Source: PMP191F sp047602185 (GTDB lineage: Bacteria > Bacteroidota > Bacteroidia > Chitinophagales > Chitinophagaceae). From it: a DNA stretch of 64,000 bases. The first letter of the stretch is position 1, and each line of letters opens with the position of its first letter. The notes under the pieces are model-generated. The model was given only the letters and a program-made list of their open reading frames with translations, was not told the DNA's origin and did not search any database. Location of the stretch: contig JASGHY010000001.1 in the NCBI GenBank assembly GCA_047602185.1, positions 1,364,001 through 1,428,000 of the forward strand, written 5' to 3'. This document shows positions 8,311-18,087 of this stretch, in pieces. A program made the translations under genes and the position numbers.

Positions 8311-9783
8311 ATGAAAAACCTAATGCTTCTATTTTGTTTCTCAGGAATAACATCCTCCGGAATATCGAAAAACGACACTTTAGTTGAAGCCTCAAAGACA
8401 GTAAAAACAATTGTTGAAATAAAAGATAATGGGGGAAAAAATGACAAATCATTTGGTTTCTTGATAAATCTTGATTCTTTTGATAATAATGAAAAAGGAG
8501 CTGCGCTTGAAGGTGTTTATTTTTTAAGAAAAGATAGCACTTTGAAATTTACAACGTCAATAGACCATCCAGTACGGATTATGCTTAAAGGATTTAGTGA
8601 AGGGTTATTATTGGAACCTGGAGATAGTATATGCGTAAATATAAGAACAGGAGTCGGAAATAAAGCTATAATATCAGGTTCAGGATCAGAAAAATGGCGA
8701 TGCTGGCAGACTATCATACCCGCCCTCCATTTAGTCACCCAAAATGAAGCAGATGAGTTGTTGTATCCAGACTCTTTGTTAGAGTATGCATTGTTAAATA
8801 TTCAAAAATTTGGATGTAGTATGTCACGAACATCCTATACCACCACTAAAGCTGATTTTTGGGCACAATACATAAATGATGCAGATATCTACTTCTCAAA
8901 CAATAGCAGTGCCATCAATACTTTAAAGGGTATAGCATGGTATCAACAATACAAAAAATACTTCAATAGATTCATCAACATTATGGATCCCAACTTAAAT
9001 TATAGTAAAACTTTTATAAACGCTTTACCTAAGATGGTTTTACTTGAATATATATTCAAACAAAAAAACACTTACAAAAACATACTCTTTTCACTTCTTC
9101 CTTATGAAAGATACAAGATAGTTAGAGATTTTCTAAACAATACACCGCTAAAAAACAGAGTCCTTACTCATTATCTATCAAAACAACTCTTATATGAATC
9201 CTTTACCGAAATAAAGTTAGGGGTTATTGATTTCTTAAATCATGATGAAGCAAAAGAAAGTTGCTTTCACAAAGCTATTGAAGAAAAATACAACCAATAC
9301 AATACAAAGTTGAACAAAGGACAGCCTGCATATGCATTTGCATTGCCAGACACCAACAATAATATGGTACATATGGAAGATTTTAAAGGAAAAGTTGTTC
9401 TATTCGATTTTATGTTTAGTGGCTGTGGGGGATGTATGCAAATGGTTCCCACTTTAACAAAAGTTGAACAGCATTTTAACACCAATAACAATGTAGTTTT
9501 CGTTTCAGTATCAGCAGATAAAGATGTCGAAAAATTCAAACAGTATCATCGAAAAGGAGTGTATTCAGTGCCGACCTCAATTCCGCTTTATACGAAAGGA
9601 GACGAATATAACGGTATTATAAAATTCTATGAACCACAATTCCCTACATTGACACTAATAGGAAAAAATGGGAAAATTTTTTCTAATAGAGCCCCCGACC
9701 CACGTCCCGATAATGGCAAAGCTTTAATTGAACTCATAAACAAAGCGCTAGAAGAAGAGGATTCTTCGGAAATGAAACAATAA
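8311..9783 (+). CDS. Exported thioredoxin-fold protein (TlpA/AhpC-TSA type)
   Basis: 490 residues. A short hydrophobic N-terminus (MKNLMLLFCFSGITSSGIS) is a probable signal peptide. The long middle region (about 25-340) is of a type often found before TlpA domains in Bacteroidota and is not recognised. The C-terminal thioredoxin domain (about 345-480) has GQPAYAFALPD at its start and the redox motif C372-G-G-C375 in FSGCGGCMQMVP. CGGC is atypical compared with the WCAPC of the TlpA at 18088. It is probably periplasmic and acts on thiols or disulfides of envelope proteins. The coding sequence is markedly AT-rich, and a terminator follows the stop codon. Confidence 0.75.
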   Translation: MKNLMLLFCFSGITSSGISKNDTLVEASKTVKTIVEIKDNGGKNDKSFGFLINLDSFDNNEKGAALEGVYFLRKDSTLKFTTSIDHPVRIMLKGFSEGLLLEPGDSICVNIRTGVGNKAIISGSGSEKWRCWQTIIPALHLVTQNEADELLYPDSLLEYALLNIQKFGCSMSRTSYTTTKADFWAQYINDADIYFSNNSSAINTLKGIAWYQQYKKYFNRFINIMDPNLNYSKTFINALPKMVLLEYIFKQKNTYKNILFSLLPYERYKIVRDFLNNTPLKNRVLTHYLSKQLLYESFTEIKLGVIDFLNHDEAKESCFHKAIEEKYNQYNTKLNKGQPAYAFALPDTNNNMVHMEDFKGKVVLFDFMFSGCGGCMQMVPTLTKVEQHFNTNNNVVFVSVSADKDVEKFKQYHRKGVYSVPTSIPLYTKGDEYNGIIKFYEPQFPTLTLIGKNGKIFSNRAPDPRPDNGKALIELINKALEEEDSSEMKQ

Positions 9784-9802
9784 TTAGACATTAATTTAAT
9801 AT

Positions 9803-9838
9803 ACAAAAAGCAGTTCACTTAATTGAAATGCTTTTTGT
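9803..9838 (+). terminator. Probable terminator of the 8311-9783 gene
   Basis: A 10-bp stem (ACAAAAAGCA with TGCTTTTTGT) encloses a 16-nt loop, 20 bp after the stop codon. The U-run is part of the 3' arm, so it could work in either direction. Confidence 0.6.
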
Positions 9839-10310
9839 AAGTCTTTTGCTGCATAAACGAATTTATTAACCTGTCTTTTACAAAAGACAGATATTGTTAA
9901 AGTTTCTTATTACACTATAACATCCTGTTACTTTACTCTAGTTCTATCAATCTGACAATATCTATACGATCAACAAGCACTTGATCAAACTCAATATTTA
10001 AACAGGTTTTACAAATTATTTTTCACAGATTTTAGCTATAGTAAACTCTAATTTTGTTTTTATTTCTTCGGCGCATCATTCCTCAACTATTATTCCTCAT
10101 CCTTAGATTTTAATTCCTAAATAGCAACAGCTTCTCTTTGTACTCAAGAGTCATCCACGCTGGACATAAACCTTGTTCCTCTTTTTCTTATAAATTCAGA
10201 AATAGTTCTTTTAATTATCCTGAAAAAACTTGTTCGATATATAACGAAAACTATTATCACTTATAACTTCCTGCAATTAATTTATAGCAAACTCAATTAT
10301 CTAACTGCTT
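9839..10310. other. AT-rich leader region of the SusCD unit
   Basis: There is no gene. A TAATTTTG match to the Bacteroidota -7 consensus TAnnTTTG sits at 10049-10056. If used, it would give a 5' leader of roughly 250 nt before the SusC start. No -33 TTTG at the expected spacing is obvious and no riboswitch fold was recognised. Confidence 0.3.
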
Positions 10311-13300
10311 ATGTCATCAATCAGCCACGCACGCAAAGCACATAACACAATCTTGTTTTTTATCAATCCCCTACTAAATATCCCATATTTATCATATCAT
10401 TTATTTATATCCATAGTACTTATTTTAGCGATTTGTGTACAATCCCAGGCAAGTGGATTTGCACAATCAATAAGCATAAAAGTAACAAATGATCCATTAA
10501 AAAAAATATTCTCTATCATAGAACAACAAACGAGCTACAGATTTATATATACAGAGGAGCAGTTAGAATCAACCAAACCAATAACACTTGATGTAGAAAA
10601 AATGTCTGTAAACAATGTTTTAAACTTGTGCTTCCGCGACCAGCCTGTTAAATATATATTACGAGGCTATAATATAGTTGTTGTACCCAATATAAAAGTT
10701 GAGTACTCTACAAACAATATTATTAATGGGCCAGACACTCAATTCTCAAAAGAAACTTCATCACAAACCTTTGACACAATTGACAAAAGAAATACTTCTA
10801 CTCTACCTAGAGTAGAAGGTCGTGTTATTGATGAACAGAGTAAACCACTTGAGAGCATAAGTGTAATTGTAAAAGAAACTAAAAAATCAACTATTACTAA
10901 TTCGAATGGAGTCTTTGTATTGAAAGATGTACCAATTGAGGCGACCTTAATGTTTACTAGCGTAAGTACAGAAACCTATGAAATTAACATAAAAAGGAGA
11001 GATAAATTAAGTATAATCCTTAGCAATAAAATTGGCCAAATGGAAGAGGTAGTAGTAAGTGATGGCTATAAAAAGGTAAACATTAAAAACTTACCAGGAA
11101 GTTATGCTAAAATTGATAATGAATTGTTTAATCGACAGGTAGGAGTAAATGTTTTGGATAGGATAAGAGATATAACACCTGGTCTGTATTCGAATCCAAG
11201 GCTCGATGGCGGCGATCCTCAGCAAATTATCATTAGAGGACTAAGCAGCATCCGCGGGAATACTCGTCCTTTAATCGTGGTAGACAATTTTCCTTATGAT
11301 GAGTCTGCAGATTTCAAAAACACAATTAATAATATCAATCCAAATGACGTTGAAAGCATCACTGTTTTAAAAGATGCAGCCGCAGCAGCAATTTGGGGTG
11401 CAAGGGCTGGTAATGGAGTTATTGTTATTACTACTAAACAGGGAAAATACAATCAGAAAGCTAAAGTAGGATTTAGTAGTACCATAACTTTTATGCCCAA
11501 GCCAGATCTTTTTTATTTGCCGGTAACGACCTCTACCGATAAAGTCGATTTTGAAAAATGGGCCTTTGATAAAGGAATTTATAATAGTAGCATCTCTAAC
11601 ACATCTACTTTTCCTGTTTTATCGCCAGCTGTAGAAATATTAGTCAAAAAAAGAAATGGATCGATTTCACCTGGAGAAGCAGATGCCCAATTGGAAGCTT
11701 TGAAAAAAAATGATATCCGTAATGACATTGACAGATATCTACAAAGAACTGGAATTATACAGCAATATGCATTGAATGTTTCTGGCGGCTCATCCAATTT
11801 TTTCTATTATGGGTCTTTGGCCGCAAATACCAATCAATCCAATCAAGTACGTACTAATTCAAATCAATTTACAGCTAACCTAAATAACACTTACCGACCA
11901 ACAGCGAAAGTAGAAATAAATGGTAACATTGCTTACGCAAACAATACGTCCTACAATAATGGTACTGTAAATACGGGTAATTCTCCATATTTGCGCTTAG
12001 TAGATGCTCAAGGGAACCCCTCATCAATACCCTTTGGTTACCGTACTACTTTTGTAGACACAGCTAAATTTCCTGCTTTGCTTGATTGGCATTACGTTCC
12101 TCTTGATGAACTAAGAAGAAATAACAACACTTCAAAATCTACGGACATTCGAATTAATACAGCTTTAAGGTATACTATTATCGATGGATTAGCCTTTGGG
12201 TTGCAGTATGGCTTTCAACGTACTTTCAGCAATGGTCGAAATTTTTATAATGTGGACAGTTATTTTTCGAGAAATCTGATCAATCAATATATGTCAATCA
12301 GTCGAATCAATGGAACTATATATTATCCAATACCTAACGGGGGTATATTAGATTACAGTAACAGTGAAGTGAAAAGCTGGAACTTTAGAGGGCAATTAAA
12401 CTATAGATTGGAAAAAGGATATCATAACTTTACTGCCTTAGCAGGTATGGATACAAGGCAGGTTAGTTCAGGATCAGGTAATGGTCGATTATATAATTAT
12501 GACCCTAATTTAGGCATCAGTAATTCTCAGTTAAATTATGACTCGTTATTTCGTACAAGACCAGGCAATGGGTCATCAAGGGTTCCGAATCCAGCTAGTT
12601 CGAAAGATCGTAGCACTTTAACTCGATATGTAAGCTATTTCGCCAACATAAATTATACTTTTAGAGATAAATATATCATTTCAGGTAGCGCAAGAGCAGA
12701 TGGCTCCAATTTTTATGGCATAAAAGCAAACCAACGAATTGTGCCTTTGTGGTCGGCAGGGTTAATGTGGAAAATAGATAAAGAAGCTTTTTATAAAAAA
12801 AATCAAGGCCTACCTTCTATTCAAGCCAGGTTTAGCTATGGGTATAGCGGCAATACTAATAACGCGGCAAATGGCTTTGCTGTTATTAGTTATTCTAATA
12901 GCGCAGCCTTAACAACTCTTCCATACGCTACAATTCAAAGTCCTCCCAACCCCGATCTTCGCTGGGAAAGAGTCAAAATGATCAATATTGGTCTAGATGC
13001 TGCCAAAAACGATGGTCGTATAAGCGGTAGTTTGGAATATTACCATAAAAGCTCTATTGATCTCATTATTAGTACTCCTATTTACGATTATACAACAGGC
13101 TGGACTAGCTTTACTGGTAATGCTGCGAGCATGAGTGGTTATGGACTAGAGCTATCATTGAATACGATTAATTTAAAGAAACATATTTTTCAATGGGATA
13201 GTCGTTTTGTTTTATCCTTCAATCGAGAAAAAGTAACCAATGTATCTGATAATAATCTGGCAAAAACTGGTTCTGCATATGTTAGTGGTGGAATTGTAAT

Positions 13301-13937
13301 TGGCAAACCTTTGGGGGCATTATATTCTTACAGATGGGCCGGATTAGATCCAACCAATGGGGACCCTCGTATATTCCTTGGAGATACAATATCGAAATAT
13401 ACTAACAACACAAAGGCCTCAATTACTGATGTGCAATATAACGGATCAAGCAGGCCTATTATTTCTGGATCTCTAATTAACAACTTCCATTTAAGAGCCT
13501 TGAGTCTTTCCTGTAATATCATTTATATTTTCGGAGGATATTTTCGCAGACCATCTATTCAATACAGTGATATGTATAATGGAATAAGAGCGCATAGCGA
13601 TTATCAGTTACGATGGCAAAAAACAGGGGATGAAAATTGGACTAATATACCATCCTTGCCTACTGCAAACAATACAACCAGAGACGCTATTTATAAAAAT
13701 ACCAATATTTTAGTATACAAATCCGACCATGTTAGGATAAACGACATACGATTAAGTTATCAACTTACAAAGGAACGGTTACGGTTTTTGCCATTTAAAA
13801 ATGGCAGTATTTACTTTTATACAGGGAATCTAAATATAATTATTTGGAGAACAAATACATTAAAAATAGACCCTTATTATACCACTTCTCCTAAACCTCC
13901 TCGAATAATTGCAACTGGGCTAAATATAGTTTTTTAA
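10311..13937 (+). CDS. SusC/RagA-family TonB-dependent receptor with STN domain
   Basis: 1208 residues. The signal region is unusually long (about 1-55, ending near SQASGFAQ). An STN domain follows (about 58-125, QQTSYRFIYTEEQ), then a carboxypeptidase-regulatory-like beta domain (about 170-245, RVEGRVIDEQSKPLESISVI) and the plug (about 265-375). The plug holds the SusC signature QIIIRGLSSIRGNTRPLIVV and DAAAAAIWGARAGNGVIVIT. The rest is the 22-stranded barrel. It forms the outer-membrane import channel with the SusD lipoprotein encoded 37 bp downstream. No FecR/sigma pair is adjacent, so control through the STN domain would need a partner elsewhere, perhaps the STN protein at 7067. The substrate is unknown; no glycoside hydrolase is nearby. 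Confidence 0.95.
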   Translation: MSSISHARKAHNTILFFINPLLNIPYLSYHLFISIVLILAICVQSQASGFAQSISIKVTNDPLKKIFSIIEQQTSYRFIYTEEQLESTKPITLDVEKMSVNNVLNLCFRDQPVKYILRGYNIVVVPNIKVEYSTNNIINGPDTQFSKETSSQTFDTIDKRNTSTLPRVEGRVIDEQSKPLESISVIVKETKKSTITNSNGVFVLKDVPIEATLMFTSVSTETYEINIKRRDKLSIILSNKIGQMEEVVVSDGYKKVNIKNLPGSYAKIDNELFNRQVGVNVLDRIRDITPGLYSNPRLDGGDPQQIIIRGLSSIRGNTRPLIVVDNFPYDESADFKNTINNINPNDVESITVLKDAAAAAIWGARAGNGVIVITTKQGKYNQKAKVGFSSTITFMPKPDLFYLPVTTSTDKVDFEKWAFDKGIYNSSISNTSTFPVLSPAVEILVKKRNGSISPGEADAQLEALKKNDIRNDIDRYLQRTGIIQQYALNVSGGSSNFFYYGSLAANTNQSNQVRTNSNQFTANLNNTYRPTAKVEINGNIAYANNTSYNNGTVNTGNSPYLRLVDAQGNPSSIPFGYRTTFVDTAKFPALLDWHYVPLDELRRNNNTSKSTDIRINTALRYTIIDGLAFGLQYGFQRTFSNGRNFYNVDSYFSRNLINQYMSISRINGTIYYPIPNGGILDYSNSEVKSWNFRGQLNYRLEKGYHNFTALAGMDTRQVSSGSGNGRLYNYDPNLGISNSQLNYDSLFRTRPGNGSSRVPNPASSKDRSTLTRYVSYFANINYTFRDKYIISGSARADGSNFYGIKANQRIVPLWSAGLMWKIDKEAFYKKNQGLPSIQARFSYGYSGNTNNAANGFAVISYSNSAALTTLPYATIQSPPNPDLRWERVKMINIGLDAAKNDGRISGSLEYYHKSSIDLIISTPIYDYTTGWTSFTGNAASMSGYGLELSLNTINLKKHIFQWDSRFVLSFNREKVTNVSDNNLAKTGSAYVSGGIVIGKPLGALYSYRWAGLDPTNGDPRIFLGDTISKYTNNTKASITDVQYNGSSRPIISGSLINNFHLRALSLSCNIIYIFGGYFRRPSIQYSDMYNGIRAHSDYQLRWQKTGDENWTNIPSLPTANNTTRDAIYKNTNILVYKSDHVRINDIRLSYQLTKERLRFLPFKNGSIYFYTGNLNIIIWRTNTLKIDPYYTTSPKPPRIIATGLNIVF

Positions 13938-13974
13938 TTTAAGTGTACTGTTTAATTAAATTGACTTAGAATAT

Positions 13975-15378
13975 ATGACAAGTTATTGCAAGTATCCAAA
14001 AAAAATTTTCATATTATTACCAATCGTCTTATTGAGCGCCTGTAAAGCGAGTGACTGGCTAGATGAAAAAAACGACATAAGTCAGGTTGTGCCTACGACT
14101 CTTAAGGATTGCCAAGCAATAATGGATCAATCAGAATATATAAACCAGGGCTATACGAGATCACACGAAATCGCATCAGATAATTACTATGCAAAAGAAG
14201 GTGCATTTGTAAGTTTAACAGATGAAATTAACGCATATACTTGGTCAAGAATAGTTCCTTTTGAAAGCTCTCTTGAATGGTACAATGCATATAGAAGAGT
14301 ATTCTACTGCAACTTAGTGCTTGAAACTTTGAATCGTATAGAAACTAGTTCAAGTAATGACAAGCAAACAAAAGACGATTTGCAAGCTCAAGCTCTTTTT
14401 ATAAGAGCCTATACCTTTTACGATTTATCAATACAATATGCACACCCTTACAGTTCTTCATCGATAAATGATCTTGGCATCCCCATGCGATTAGAATCTG
14501 ACATTAATTTACCCACAATCAGAAGTTCTGTAAGACAGAACTATGACCAAATCATTGCGGATTTGCAAAAAGCGAAAGACCTGGTACTTCCAGTTGTTCC
14601 TATTTACAAAACCAGAGCTTCAAAGATTGCGATTTTTGCAACATTAGCACGCATCTATTTATCTATGGAACATTATAGTGAAGCAAAGGTAATGACAGAT
14701 TCTTGCCTCAATATTTATAATAGGTTGTTAAATTATAACGATGGATATATCCCTTCGCCTAACTCTCCAGCTTCAGCAACATATCCATTTACTGATAAGT
14801 TTAATGGAGAGGTTCTCTTTTATAGTTCAATGCTTTTTTCGAATTTAATAGCGGGCGGAAGTGATGGTTATATTGATTCAGTATTGTACAAAAGCTATAA
14901 TACTAATGATCTGAGAAAAACGTTATTCTATCAAGGACCAACTCCTCCGATCAAATTCACAGGAAGTTATAGCGGAGGAATGCTAGTCTGTATGACGGGC
15001 CCTTGCACTGATGAAATGTATCTCATTAGAGCAGAATGTCTAGCAAGAAGTGGTAATACAATCGCCGCAATGGATGATCTTAATACATTACTTATGACTA
15101 GATGGAAAAAAAATACCTTTTTAAAATACACAGCAACTGACTCTAAAGATGCATTGCAACAAATTATAGCAGAACGTAATAAAGAGTTAATTTTCAGAGG
15201 TATTCGCTGGACAGATTTGCGAAGATTAAACAATGATTCCAATTTCATTCTTACACTAACTAGAACTTACAACAATTCATCATATAGCTTAAAACCAAAT
15301 AGTGATCAGTATACATTTCCATTGCCAGAAGATATCATAAGTGCTACTGGTATGCAACAAAACGAAGGATGGTATTAA
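13975..15378 (+). CDS. SusD/RagB-family surface lipoprotein
   Basis: 467 residues. The lipoprotein signal has its lipobox at LLSAC (Cys23). The SusD-like features are the N-terminal CKASDWLDEKNDISQVVPTT segment, TPR-like helices (ALFIRAYTFYDLSIQYAHPY, about 141-160) and the C-terminal ELIFRGIRWTDLRRLN plus FPLPEDIIS end. It acts as the lid and ligand-binding partner of the SusC immediately upstream, with which it forms an operon. At 467 aa it is at the short end of the family. It shares the AT-rich composition of the island. The ligand cannot be predicted. Confidence 0.92.
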   Translation: MTSYCKYPKKIFILLPIVLLSACKASDWLDEKNDISQVVPTTLKDCQAIMDQSEYINQGYTRSHEIASDNYYAKEGAFVSLTDEINAYTWSRIVPFESSLEWYNAYRRVFYCNLVLETLNRIETSSSNDKQTKDDLQAQALFIRAYTFYDLSIQYAHPYSSSSINDLGIPMRLESDINLPTIRSSVRQNYDQIIADLQKAKDLVLPVVPIYKTRASKIAIFATLARIYLSMEHYSEAKVMTDSCLNIYNRLLNYNDGYIPSPNSPASATYPFTDKFNGEVLFYSSMLFSNLIAGGSDGYIDSVLYKSYNTNDLRKTLFYQGPTPPIKFTGSYSGGMLVCMTGPCTDEMYLIRAECLARSGNTIAAMDDLNTLLMTRWKKNTFLKYTATDSKDALQQIIAERNKELIFRGIRWTDLRRLNNDSNFILTLTRTYNNSSYSLKPNSDQYTFPLPEDIISATGMQQNEGWY

Positions 15379-15497
15379 TCGAATTAGTATTGAATTCATT
15401 TTAAGTGCTTCCCATTAATATTCCAAAAAACATTTTCATTTTATACTCAATGAAATATTTCCGGACAGACAGGCAGACATAAATAAATAATTTTTAG

Positions 15498-16577
15498 TTA
15501 TAAAAAAGGTGCATATTTCAGGCTAAACGCTGTAATACTATTATCATTTAAAACAAATATTTGATCTTTTATTATTTTGAATTCAGAAGGATTGTCGCCA
15601 TTTTTCTTAGGAATATAAAAGCTCCCTTGATATTTTCCATCTATAACATTATAGATATCTATTACTGAATTATTTTCAAAATCTCCTTTTTTTTCATTAT
15701 CAGCTTGTAAGGAAGACAATATAAAAAGTTTCCCTTTATATGTTATAGAAGCAGAATTAACTGATTTAAGAGGGGCCGAAGGCATTATACTTCCAGCCTT
15801 TTTCGCTCTATCTTCAGATAGAGAATTCCTCACTTTTACTTTATTAAATTGAACAGTGTCAATTGTATGACCTATATACAACAGTTGTAAGCTAGTATCC
15901 ATGCACCAAAAACGATTATCATAATATTGTATATATACCAGCTTTTTAGTGAAGTCGTCGTATTGAAGCAATCCATCAGTTGAAAAACCAGCATCGGTCT
16001 GTTTACCCATTAAGGTGTCGCTACATTGCCCTATGACTTTGCCACTCAATACGTTAATCTTCTGGAAGTTTTGTTTAAATCCATTGTTGCCAAAAGTCCG
16101 AAAAATACAAATAGGAGAATTCATGGGTATTACCCTAGTGAATAACCGCATTGGTAGTTTTTTTAAAAAAGCATTACTATCGTTAAAACGATATTGTAAA
16201 AAAGTTGCTTCATTTCTACTAAATACATTTACAGTTGGTGAATCTATAAACACATCAAACCCTAAAAGAGTTCTCTGTGTAAATGGTAGTCGAAGGTAAA
16301 ATGTATCTACCACACCCAAACTAAAATCAGTTACTATTATCTCGTTTGGAGTCTTTCCTGAAAAATAAACATGAGTATCTGTATTTCCACAAATCCCAGT
16401 CAAGGGATTTGAGAGTCTCGTCTGCCCGACCATTTGAGGAACAAAGGGGAAGATATTTCGTACAAAGCCATTCTTTAGTGTATTTGGATTATCGGACGCT
16501 TTAATAAGTACAAAAAGCAATAAAAGGCTACAAAAAAAAACACTGACTATAGCACTTAATTTATATATATTTTTCAT
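15498..16577 (-). CDS. Exported protein of unknown function, possible beta-propeller
   Basis: 359 residues with an N-terminal signal anchor (about 6-27, LSAIVSVFFCSLLLLFVLI). The remaining envelope domain is rich in beta-type segments of regular length (VYFSGKTPNEIIVTDFSLGV, KLFILSSLQ, VIDIYNVIDGKYQGSFYIP, IFVLNDNSITAFSLKY). This repeat-like pattern suggests a beta-propeller of the 6-bladed or NHL type, but I could not align individual blades. It lies convergent to SusD and downstream of an exported cysteine protein, from which it is separated by a terminator. Similar propeller-like genes accompany MauE and TlpA genes in Bacteroidota; that association is from memory. No enzymatic motif is seen. 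Confidence 0.6.
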   Translation of the reverse strand: MKNIYKLSAIVSVFFCSLLLLFVLIKASDNPNTLKNGFVRNIFPFVPQMVGQTRLSNPLTGICGNTDTHVYFSGKTPNEIIVTDFSLGVVDTFYLRLPFTQRTLLGFDVFIDSPTVNVFSRNEATFLQYRFNDSNAFLKKLPMRLFTRVIPMNSPICIFRTFGNNGFKQNFQKINVLSGKVIGQCSDTLMGKQTDAGFSTDGLLQYDDFTKKLVYIQYYDNRFWCMDTSLQLLYIGHTIDTVQFNKVKVRNSLSEDRAKKAGSIMPSAPLKSVNSASITYKGKLFILSSLQADNEKKGDFENNSVIDIYNVIDGKYQGSFYIPKKNGDNPSEFKIIKDQIFVLNDNSITAFSLKYAPFL

Positions 16578-16603
16578 AAAAATGCTCTATCAAATAAAAA
16601 ATT

Positions 16604-16626
16604 AAGGCCAGGCATAGCCCGGCCTT
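16604..16626 (-). terminator. Terminator after exported cysteine protein A
   Basis: The hairpin arms AAGGCC and GGCCTT enclose a loop that can itself pair further. On the minus strand it is followed by a T-rich run (TTAATTTTTTATTTG). It lies 19 bp beyond the stop codon of the 16645-17079 gene. Confidence 0.65.
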
Positions 16627-16644
16627 CTCTTATCATTTTTTGGA

Positions 16645-17079
16645 TCAAAGATTCTTGAATCTAATAGTTTTTACTACAAGTGTGCTGGTTTCGTCAAGAC
16701 CGACTTCAAAACAACAAAATTTATGATATGGGCTAGGACATCCTGAAGTTTGATAATTGGTTACAGGATCACTTGCATCTGTTACCGTAGCTGTCAAAAG
16801 TGGAGTATCGGCAATAGTACTTTCACTTGGGTCGCCAGGGAAGACGATTTTTATTATTGATGGCGAGGTACTATTGGACACTAGATTTGGGTCTGATATA
16901 AAAGTCAAATCGCCTTCAGTAATTACAACAGAATTTCCATTTACATTAAGCTGGACAGATTTATAACATCCTGCCTCTACAAAATATTTTTGGATATTTG
17001 AAGTTGATTTTGTGCCAAAAGTAAAACTCATAGCCAAAATGGCAATAATAGCTGCAAAGCCTACTTGAATACGTTTCAT
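16645..17079 (-). CDS. Exported four-cysteine protein, paralogue A
   Basis: 144 residues from the ATG at 17077-17079; a longer in-frame start 48 bp upstream would precede the signal peptide, so it was not used. The signal peptide MKRIQVGFAAIIAILAMSFT is shared almost residue for residue with four other proteins in this window. The mature part is beta-rich, with an early Gly-Cys (EAGCYKSV) and a C-terminal cysteine block CPSPYHKFCCFEV after a DPV segment. The pattern GC...DP-x-C-x(n)-CC-F/Y-E/Q-V defines the family. The four Cys probably form two disulfides in the envelope. It is next to the MauE-like gene on the same strand. It recalls DUF6520-type exported peptides in layout, but I cannot equate them. 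The function is unknown. Confidence 0.65.
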   Translation of the reverse strand: MKRIQVGFAAIIAILAMSFTFGTKSTSNIQKYFVEAGCYKSVQLNVNGNSVVITEGDLTFISDPNLVSNSTSPSIIKIVFPGDPSESTIADTPLLTATVTDASDPVTNYQTSGCPSPYHKFCCFEVGLDETSTLVVKTIRFKNL

Positions 17080-17268
17080 ACGTGATAAAGTTTTGTGTGA
17101 ATAAAATGATAAATGGTTAGTTTTCATAGATTCATTTTAATTAGTAACAGATTAAAAACTGCGCGCAAAACAGCCAGCAGTAAAACTGACAGGAAGAAGA
17201 TAATTCGTTTTAAGTAAAGCTCAATTGAATTAGGTCAAGGATAATATTAGTGACAAGTATTAGTTGTT

Positions 17269-17760
17269 TTATAAAAAAGGTTGCTTCTTTCCCATGCCGG
17301 ATTGAAGTAATATACCCAAAAGTGAGAGTAAAGTAAATATCGCATTAAATACTAGGTGTTGATTCCAACTCATAGATGCCAGAATACCACCGCAACTACA
17401 GGGCAGATAATAGCTATAATGCAGCATTGCGTAAATATATCCAGTAAACATGGTCATAATAAAAAAGGATGTATAAAAGCCCAAAAGTCGTGTCGGCTTC
17501 CAGATAAGTGCCAGAGCTATCAATAACTCTCCTGCAGGAAGTACCCATGCAATAGGCCTTGCCAATTGTTGCACAAAAGGGGAGCGGCCTAATTGGAAAA
17601 CGAATGTATCATAATCCATCCACTTATTAATCCCTGTATAAATAAATAAGATCACCAACAAAGAAGCAATTATCTCTGTAATAGTTGCCTTTTTTACTAG
17701 TCTGTTACTAGATGCTGAAACAGTAGCACGTTGAAGGGCATTACCCGTTGTCAGGCGCAT
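17269..17760 (-). CDS. MauE/DoxX-like redox-associated membrane protein
   Basis: 163 residues with four membrane segments (about 27-45, 68-87, 92-115 and 134-153). The motif LPCSCGG (Cys121, Cys123) lies at the membrane edge between TM3 and TM4, as in MauE-type proteins. MauE is required for methylamine dehydrogenase maturation, and relatives are thought to pass reducing equivalents across the inner membrane, like a minimal DsbD. Here no methylamine genes are present. Exported cysteine proteins and a TlpA-type thioredoxin flank it, making an envelope thiol-redox relay the likeliest role (inference). It lies upstream of paralogue A on the same strand with a 189-bp gap. Confidence 0.85.
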   Translation of the reverse strand: MRLTTGNALQRATVSASSNRLVKKATITEIIASLLVILFIYTGINKWMDYDTFVFQLGRSPFVQQLARPIAWVLPAGELLIALALIWKPTRLLGFYTSFFIMTMFTGYIYAMLHYSYYLPCSCGGILASMSWNQHLVFNAIFTLLSLLGILLQSGMGKKQPFL

Positions 17761-18087
17761 ATCGAATAGGGTTGTAAATATTAATTACTATTGTTTAAAT
17801 CAGAAATTGTCTACCTCGTTTGTTATGTGAAGATAAATCGATGATTAATGATTATAGCTATAACATTAGTAGTATAATTCAATAGTTCTTTAGGATTTAT
17901 AGTTATAATCCAATCTTTTATTTGCCTATCTTACTAATCTTACAACTTGAAACTAAAAAAGCAAAAAATATTCAATAAGTCTTTAAAAATACGAGCCCAC
18001 ATAGTAATCATTTTTATCAATTTCTTGTTTTATATAAGAAAGCCTCCTGTATTCAATTCCTACATATCTTTTAACAAAAACGTGGTT
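17761..18087. other. AT-rich divergent promoter region
   Basis: This gap lies between the MauE-like gene and the TlpA gene. The plus-strand ORF can be extended upstream to 17947, but that segment is not signal-peptide-like and is better read as leader. A TTTATTTGCC sequence near 17918, similar to sequences before other genes here, could be a degenerate -7 box. No repeats are seen. Confidence 0.4.
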